The position numbers and the translations under genes were made by a program. A stretch of 64,000 nucleotides of DNA from Cruorifilaria tuberocauda (taxonomy: Eukaryota > Nematoda > Chromadorea > Rhabditida > Onchocercidae): the NCBI GenBank assembly GCA_013365365.1, contig JABVXU010000045.1, forward strand, positions 124,001 to 188,000, given 5' to 3'. This document shows positions 56,301-64,000 of the stretch, piece after piece. Within the stretch, counting starts at the first letter, position 1. Every line of letters begins with the position of its first letter. The notes beneath the pieces are model-generated. The model searched no databases and was not told the DNA's origin. It worked only from the letters and a program-made list of their open reading frames with translations.

Positions 56301-59300
56301 GTTTTTACATGCTTTAATCTTTACTTTGGTATGATTAAATTAATGTATAATTTAGGTTGCTGATGAGCCTTTAAGAAGTGAAAATATCGAAGTAAGTGTA
56401 GAGAGGCTTATTCGAAGACTGAAGGATCTCAAGAAACAGCTACAAATTGTAGCTATGGAGCAAGTAAGTATTTTATTTTGAATTTTCATTAATTTCTGTG
56501 TTCTAATTTGTTATCACTCTTCTTGTTTTACAGATCTCAGAAGTACTACGTACCAATGACGACCAAGTAATTTTATCGTCTATAAAAACATGTTCTGTTT
56601 CGGGTGATATTGATGGTGTCGAAAAATTTCTTGAAGAATTTCGCGAGCATGCTGAACATATACAAGAAGTAATTTTTATTTGAAAATTTAATTTTATGTC
56701 TAGCTGAAGAGCACTATTAGCCTGACTAATTTGTGATTTTTCCCCAATGATTGTATAATCGAAATCTGCTTAACATAGCTTGATCTCTTTTAATTTCTTC
56801 ATAAATGAACTAAACTTATATAACATTTGCTGTATGAGGAATTGGTTTTTGCATAATGGATTTTAATTTGGGTATGTCGATTATTGCATCATATATCGTT
56901 AACGGATGGTTTACATGTTGCTACAGGTCACGCGGAGCGAAACTTACGATCTCTTGCTCCATTGGTGCGTTTCATTTTCACAATATTTGGTTCAGATTGC
57001 ATCCTTCCAAGATCGAAAATATTTTAAGGAAAAAAAATTATTGCCAAATATAACTATTTGAATAATTATGGCTTGAAGACACTGTTGGCTGGTCGTACAC
57101 TGTGCATACATCCGTCATCACGCATAGCACGAGAGAACGTGGAAGTTTTTTGTGACACGTGGGCACAGTGTGTTAATGATTTGTCCAGGCTGGCAAAAGA
57201 AACAGATGCAGCAGCAAGCGGTCGTTTAGCAGCGGAGAAACAAGCGTATATGTCATTACCTAGGCCAGGGGTAAGTCAATCAATAGCCATCAAAATTACT
57301 ATATACCATCTTTATCTGCCATTTCATCACCATTCCTTCCTAAAATATATTATATGCTCCCATTCACAATCGAAAGATCAACTTCATTCTAATAGTTTGA
57401 CATTGGTTAGACATTAAACTTATAGAGCAGTTTCATCAATCCGTTGAAGATGCTAGTTCTTCGCCTAGTATTTCGGCAGCAAACGCAAGCAAGTCTTTTA
57501 CTGCCCGTGAAGATTTTCAGTGCACACTGTATGAGTTGCAGAATGAAGTGAGTAAGGTACATGTTCAAGATCGACCACCACCGCCTCTCCCTAAACACAG
57601 AACAAAATACTATGAGTAGTGCAAACACTAGTTTCAATTCAAAAAGTTATAACTATTTAAAAATCGAAATTTGGCTGAGGGTCTTAAATTTTGTTTTGTA
57701 GTTGTGCTGGTCTTATTATTAAACTTTTACTTCTGCATGATATTTTGGGTGTCTTTTATGAAACACCGTAATTTTGCCAATATATGAATATGATTATATT
57801 TGTCATATCAGCTTTTCCTCATTTTCTTGTTGTGGTCGTCACTTACTCCTTTGCCCATTGTTTAATATCGTTTTAATTTTGTTTTGTTCAGCTTATTAAA
57901 TAATAAGCTTCTTTTAGTTTGAGTATTTAAAATTATGTAAATATCGTATATCAATGAGGAATCTGCAGATTTTAAAGCTTGAATTTTGCAGATTTCTCAT
58001 GTATATTTGGAAGTTTGAATTTTTCATTATTGATTTGTTTACGTTTCAAATTTTTTAGCTTCCAGATATATATCATGGGATATTTCATTTTCCAAGTTCC
58101 TTTTTCTTCAAGCTTTCAATTTCGATGCTTAAATTCCTGCCTTCTACGTAAGCATTTGTCTTGTGAATATTACTCTTGCTGTGCCCATTGAAAATCAAAC
58201 TGATCAGTATAGAAGACATGCACATATCTAACAGCTATCAGTTGCTTTATTGGCAGATTATGTTGGCCACATTTTTCTAAACATTGTACTTTTAGATTAT
58301 CACCAAGTTATGGCAAGTACTTAGTATGTATAGTGTTTTGAAGTGATTTGCATGAATCTTTACGATTACTTCGTGGATGATTGTAACTTCGAATTTTATA
58401 CTTTATTACAAAGATTTTGGAAAAGTTATTATCCAAAACATTGTACCATTAACATTATATCAACATGCCATTGATTTGCATGTTTAATGTCTGATACCGA
58501 GGAAAAACGCCGAATTCAAAAAGTAAATCAGTAAATGTGATCTTGCTACATTTGAAAATGTGTAACCTGGAAGTTCAAGACGAATGAGGTTGATCTATTC
58601 TGACTGCTGTCTCTAAAGTTTAGCCATTTCCTCTAACATATTCCATTGTTGTTTGTGTGTTTAAATCACTGTGTGTTATAATTCATGTAACGTTTATAAA
58701 AATAACTAATGCATATACATTTATATATTTAATCGAAAATTCTGCAATAAAAAATGTCATAATTGGGAATTATGTGAGTTTAAGATAAAAACTTCACGAC
58801 TGATGGAAATCAACTGAGGAAAATCAAGTGAGTGCAATAACACTTTTAGAATCATAGGAGGTTCATTCCAGTATTTCTGATAATTATCAACTTTAATTAA
58901 CTGTATAAGGCTTTTATATTTGCAAATAATTGCGTTGGCCTACTGATTATTTTTAATTTTGGTAGATTTGGTGGTGGCTAGTAAAATAATATAACATGCC
59001 CTTATTATCAATGATAGTGAGTTCAAGGGGTGTTTTTGTCTCGGTCGTTGGGTGAGCAGTAATACTACCGGCTAACTGATATCATTACCAATGTAATACA
59101 GTGCTGCTGTGAAGTTATAGATTGCAGATTGTTTAAAAAATGATTGATTAAAATATTCCGTATACTTTGTTGAATCTCATATCATAGTTCACTCATTTTC
59201 AGAAACACGGAACGACGCAGAAGCCAGCGAAACCGATCACACTTGATGTGAATGTAAGTTCGCCTAAAATATTATCATTATGAGATGGAAATACAATCAA

Positions 59301-60758
59301 TCCATTCAATTCTTGTTATAGGAAGATTGAGACACTGAAATCGATAAAGTTGTAAATCAAATAACTGCAAATAGGAAGTGCGTACTTAGTCTGGCAGTGT
59401 GAATTTATTAGGAGAGGAGCTTCATTGCTCTTTTAATTTTGATTATTTTAGCTATTCTTAGTAAGAATAAAAAGTACGAATCTTTTCTGAAGTTTTACTT
59501 TCAGGATCAACAGAAAATAGCCAAGGTTGGCTTGGAAATGAAACTTTTGACTTCTGAAGTGGATGCAGAAGCAGAAAAATGGGATGAATATGTAGAAAAT
59601 GATATTGTGAAGCGAGCCAAAGCAATGTCCTCCATGGCTTACAATATGTATCTTTTTACGAGAGGTGATGGACCACTAAAAACAACACATGATCTTTTTA
59701 CACAGGCAGAATTTTTTGCGGAACAAGCAAACAAAATGTATAAAACAGTTCGAGAATTTTCTTATGAGGTATCTTTGAGGTTTTAATGGTTTTCAAAAAG
59801 AAATCAATGGTACTAACGATAGTAGCACTTATAGTGCAAAAATTGGACAAAACTATAATTATGGTGAAAATATTGACAATAATAATTCCAATCATATTAT
59901 TTCTAGTAACTACTAATATTATCTTTTTAGTTTATATAATCTATGATTTTAGGTACCTGGGAGTGCTGAGAAAAACGATCTGTCAACGATTCTGGAAAAG
60001 ATACCGATACATTGTCAGCAATTACAAGTACTTGTAAAAAGTCCAACAGTCGGTAAACCAGCAACATTTTCCAAAGTAACTTATATTTATTGTCATTGTT
60101 GGCCTATCATTATACTTGTAAAAATACGGACTTCAATAGTAATGAAATTTCGATTGTTTTTCACAAACTTACTCTCTCAATGTTCTCAACATTTAATACT
60201 AATTTCAGAACTTTCTAAGTTATTCTCTAATTAAACTATTTCTGTTGATCTTTTCTGTCTTTCCGACTTGGTTAGTATTTAGATTTTCTTTTGAATAGAT
60301 TTTAAATTCTGAAAATGAATATTATCATATTTCTTGTTAAAGCCAGTTCCTTATAGCACTTTTTATTCTTAACGAACATATTTTTGCAGGTTGATTCGGT
60401 TATACAAGAGACAAAGAATTTAATGAATGAAATTGCTAAACTTGTTACTGCTTGTTTCGTTTGTGCAACAAAGGTCGCTACTAATCTCTAATACGTTTTG
60501 TTTTTTTTCATGAATAATAATTCATTCTCTTCTCAACTTTCTGCAAAATTTTCTTTTAGGTTATGAAATTACTGGAATCAAAATCAGTAATTTTTTCAGT
60601 TTGAAATTGAATTCCATGGTTCGTCGGTTCCACGACAAGTATTTGCTGATGGTGAATACACACAACGTAGTAGTAGGGAATCTACGTTGTGGCGGCGAAC
60701 TCCATCAATGCGACGTACTACACAAACACCTGTAGCTCAAGTTCGTTCAAATACGTGA
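53336..60758 (+). CDS. CTNNAL1: alpha-catulin (vinculin/alpha-catenin superfamily)
   Basis: Cytoskeletal scaffold; the C. elegans orthologue CTN-1 helps place SLO-1 BK channels through the dystrophin complex. Exons: 53336-53449, 54067-54150, 54353-54473, 54724-54890, 55112-55384, 55512-55658, 55800-55997, 56356-56463, 56534-56668, 56872-56964, 57079-57270, 57428-57547, 59203-59253, 59505-59768, 59953-60075, 60390-60473, 60600-60758; 810 residues, phases closed. Diagnostic blocks: SLEIKTKSIEQTLVPLVTQ, VRAARQLLTSVTRVLLLADR, AHRSGDRQNDLKSEK, DFTDSAYTPHHHREQILDF, CRLLHHISL, LCIHPSSRIARENVEVFCD, and MAYNMYLFTRGDGPLKT. These fit catulin better than alpha-catenin. The exon at 56872 follows GG instead of AG. 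Alternative ends are possible at 57617-57619 and near 60598. ATG 53348 is an alternative start. Confidence 0.95.
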
Positions 60759-63700
60759 TCGTAGGAAAAAGCTGAGATTTTAATAAGCTGTAGAGTTTAA
60801 TTACAGTTGAGGAAGCAAACATTTCTAGTGATTAAGCTCTTCTTATTATCTAATAGTCGGAAAAAAACGTTGAGCTATAATGGAATTGAATATTAGTAAA
60901 ACTTATCGAGACATATCGAAATACTGCGTGTTTAAAACATATAACTTTACAAAAATTTGATATCAGTAAGGTTGAAATTGTAGCACAGGCAATCGATGTA
61001 ATGGATCATTTTACAATAAACAATGATTTTTCAATAAATAGCTTTTCATATTACCTGTCTAGATTGCCCCGGTCTTTTGAATTTCATTTCTTAATTTTTA
61101 ACTTGCTTTTATTTTGTCAGATAATGTTATAATTAATGTTTGAATCATTTTTCTAAATGACCATTGATTGTGCTGAAAATTAAAGTTTTACTCAGGGTCT
61201 GAAATTGCTTTTTACATGTTTATGATTGATTAAATTAGTATGGAACAGTGAAATATGAGAAGTAAATGAATTATAAAAGAATACAGTATAATAAATAACT
61301 GCACTGTACACTATAAAACAATAATAATCGATTATTGTCAACGATATTGATGAAATTGATTAAATAACACATCATTTTTTATTAAAAAAAAAAGTTTTAT
61401 TCCATTCATTGTTATACTATTCAGTATCATTATGAGAAGTTTAATTGAGCAAATCAAAAGTATTTGAAGCGGCAAGTAACGAACTATTGAGTAAATCTTA
61501 TGCTTTTTTTAAGCTATTAAAAAATCAGATAAGCTAATTCCTTAATGCTTTATTCTGATTTGTATGATTTGTCAGATTTGATCCCATACTATCATTTGCA
61601 TTTCATATTAATGAAAAAAATTGTAATTTTTGTGGCATATGAATCATGTTATACAATTTGTTAAGGGAATTGCAAAGTGAATATGATGTGAATATTTTTG
61701 AGCTTAAAAAATACATCAATGTAGCCTTTCATTTCTAAACGAAATTTGTTCGTTAATTTTTCCCATCATTCCATCGCTTTACTATGCAAATTTCTTTTGT
61801 CCAATTATAGACTTCCAAAAAAAAGCATCAAAATTGAAATAAATGAAGGTTCAAAAATAGGTTATGCTTTTTTAACCTATCAAATTACGTTTTTTCTTTT
61901 TTTGAAACTTCTTGTACAAAATTGCTAATGAATTTTTAAATATGCAATGGAAGAAGGTATATATGAAATGGAAGGAAGTATACGGAAAGTGTCGGAGTAT
62001 CGTTGATCGTATTACAGAGGAAAGATTACAATCTTTTTCAATTCAATTCTTCATTATTCAATTAAAAGTTTCAATTTCAGCGGTACAGTGGCAAACTTCT
62101 TCCATATCTTTCGCGTAGTGTGTACGATATGAAGAGACATTTGGTGATATCCGCTTCAGTTGCATGGAATCACCATAGGAAAGCCTTAAAATTTCAATTC
62201 TGTAGGATAGTGAGAGCAGAGAGAATAATGGAATAACTGGTTGGAAAGAAGAATTTCAACTGTTTTTCACATTATTTCTCATCCAGCTGCATTTTTTTTA
62301 AATAAAAAAACCGATTACCAACAGTTTTTGAAATGGTGTTGATGCGATCAGTATCATTTGTATGTGAGCTGTCAGATCCTATCAAATTTTCGCCATTTTT
62401 TTGGTTATACATTGTTCAAAATTTTGTGAAAGATGATATTTCATGAAGTTTTCACATTTTCAAATCTAAATTTCGTGGAAGTCATCAATTTCTAATTTTG
62501 ATAACATCGTTTTAAAGACTTGAATGGCATCGTATCTATTTAATTAACCTTTTTTTGAACAGTAAGTATAAAGCTTATCACTCGAGTTGAAGAAAAGCAT
62601 TAATTTGGAACTAATATAATTGTGAAATAATTTATCTATAACGATGTATTTCATATTTAACAATCCCAAATTAATTTAGTAGCAGTCTAATATGATATGA
62701 TAATTAATAATATGTATTTCATGAAAGAAATGAAATAGGAAAATCTTTCATCATAAATGTTATAGGCCATAACGTTAAACTCATTCATTTATTCATTCAA
62801 TTATTCAATAATCTTTGGATTGCGCCACAAAAAGGCGTTATTTGCGTGTTTACTGAAGACTCATTGTATTGATATGTATTTATTCATTGTTAAATGAAGA
62901 ACAAAGATCTCAAATCCTCATAAAAACCACAGGAATATGTTAAAATACCAATTCGTTAGTAGAAAAAAACGTTACTGCTATCCATTTGGGTGCGACATTT
63001 GCAAATTTTTTATGTAATTATTAGCGATGATAAATTTATCTATTCGACACAAGAAAATTTGATATCTGAATCAAATAAGCAATTCTGATTCGATAATCTA
63101 AGTAACAGTTGCCTTTCACATCCAATCAAGTGCTATTCGAGGAATCAAAAAATGATTTTTCATACTATACCTGGTACAAATACGTCTAACAGAATGTGAT
63201 ACATTTATATTATCAATATTGATCATCTCCTAAGCGGTATCGCTCTGATTAGTACCATTATAGAATATCAGTCCATTATTCTATCATATCATTTGACATG
63301 CGTTTATTTTACGGTAGAGAAAAAAATTAGAATTACTGTAAAGATAATCTCTAATTTTCTACTACTCTTCATCGGTTAACATTTTTAATCAAAATTATTT
63401 TAAATTATTCACAATTTCAACAACTATTTCTTTAATAATTGAGAATATTAGTTAACCATTTCAATTTACTGGAAAATAGCCAACTTTTCAATGATATAGC
63501 TAATTTTTCTTGCAGAAATTTGGGTAGTAATTTCCATGAAGTAAAAGTGAAATGTGGAATGAGAATTAAATAAAATTATTTAATACTAATTAAAAGTTTT
63601 GATCAAAAGTTCTCTCCTTAGAAGCAGGAATGAATTATTTTCATGTCTTCTTCATCTAATTTTTCTCTAATTTCTGCAATTTCCTAAAGTAATATTCATT

Positions 63701-64000
63701 TTCATTATTTGAATAGTTACTTAGGTTAGTTTAAAATTTCTCAATTTCTCACTTGAAAACAATAGCAAAGATAAAAGAAGAGAAATCGGAATTGGTGTTC
63801 GATTCGATCGGTCATCAGGAAATTCGCGTCCTTCTCACTTCACAGTTGCGTTGATGTCAATGACATAACAATCTTATCGATTGAATGTTTATTCCAACTC
63901 TATTATAATTTAGTTTGATGCATTTATTGTCTTCTGCGACAAACGTGTTAGTTTCGCTCCGGTTGACGTGAAGTTAGAACTGATCCGTATTTGAGTGAAA
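60759..64000. other. alpha-catulin 3' UTR and gene-free sequence
   Basis: AATAAA at 61015-61020 and 61033-61038 are plausible polyadenylation signals about 260 bases after the alpha-catulin stop. The remaining 2.9 kb is AT-rich with no recognisable gene. The ORFs at 61746-61928 and 61912-62118 have no support. Confidence 0.5.

Noticed and set aside
56921..56926. CTACAG as acceptor of a short catulin exon at 56927
   Set aside because: Using it would drop the conserved CRLLHHISL block and break phase with the preceding exon. The block is encoded directly upstream and continuous through this CAG.

Overview
The window is AT-rich eukaryotic DNA that fits a nematode, most likely a filarial or other spirurid worm; I cannot name the species. 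Genes are split into many short exons by small GT-AG introns, splice acceptors are of the TTTTCAG type, several start codons sit just behind acceptor-like sequences with no matching donor (expected for spliced-leader trans-splicing), and the proteins look like animal orthologues. All exon boundaries were worked out by eye from homology, codon phase and splice consensus. Where phases close across every junction I am fairly confident.

Layout. 0.1-16.8 kb, plus strand: the 3' part of UPF1/SMG-2 (nonsense-mediated decay), then complete genes for an NSUN2-type RNA m5C methyltransferase, a DDX52/Rok1-type DEAD-box helicase and an NADP isocitrate dehydrogenase. Their tandem order and trans-splice-like starts suggest an operon or at least a same-strand cluster. 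16.8-19.7 kb is non-genic and repeat-bearing (a 640-bp segment bounded by perfect inverted repeats, a possible reverse-transcriptase scrap, short direct repeats). 19.7-26.2 kb, minus strand: a 20-exon Integrator subunit 4 gene, divergent from PIGV (GPI mannosyltransferase 2) at 26.5-29.7 kb on the plus strand. 30.9-33.7 kb, minus: eIF2 gamma. 35.3-37.6 kb, plus: inositol monophosphatase. 38.3-39.3 kb, plus: a Tctex-type dynein light chain. 41.2-41.9 kb, minus: a BLCAP homologue. 45.5-48.5 kb, plus: an unrecognised locus of membrane-protein exons, all joined in phase 1. 48.5-53.3 kb: no gene seen. 53.3-60.8 kb, plus: alpha-catulin. The last 3.2 kb holds nothing I can support.

Most genes are housekeeping (RNA decay, RNA modification, ribosome biogenesis, snRNA processing, translation initiation, GPI anchors, inositol recycling, cytoskeleton). 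The less ordinary material is the phase-1 membrane-protein locus, the worm BLCAP that keeps the three residues recoded by RNA editing in mammals, an NSUN2 with an altered motif IV, a GC-AG intron in DDX52, a GT-GG intron and alternative 3' ends in alpha-catulin, and a frame discontinuity in PIGV. I saw no tRNA, rRNA, CRISPR array, intact transposon or viral gene.
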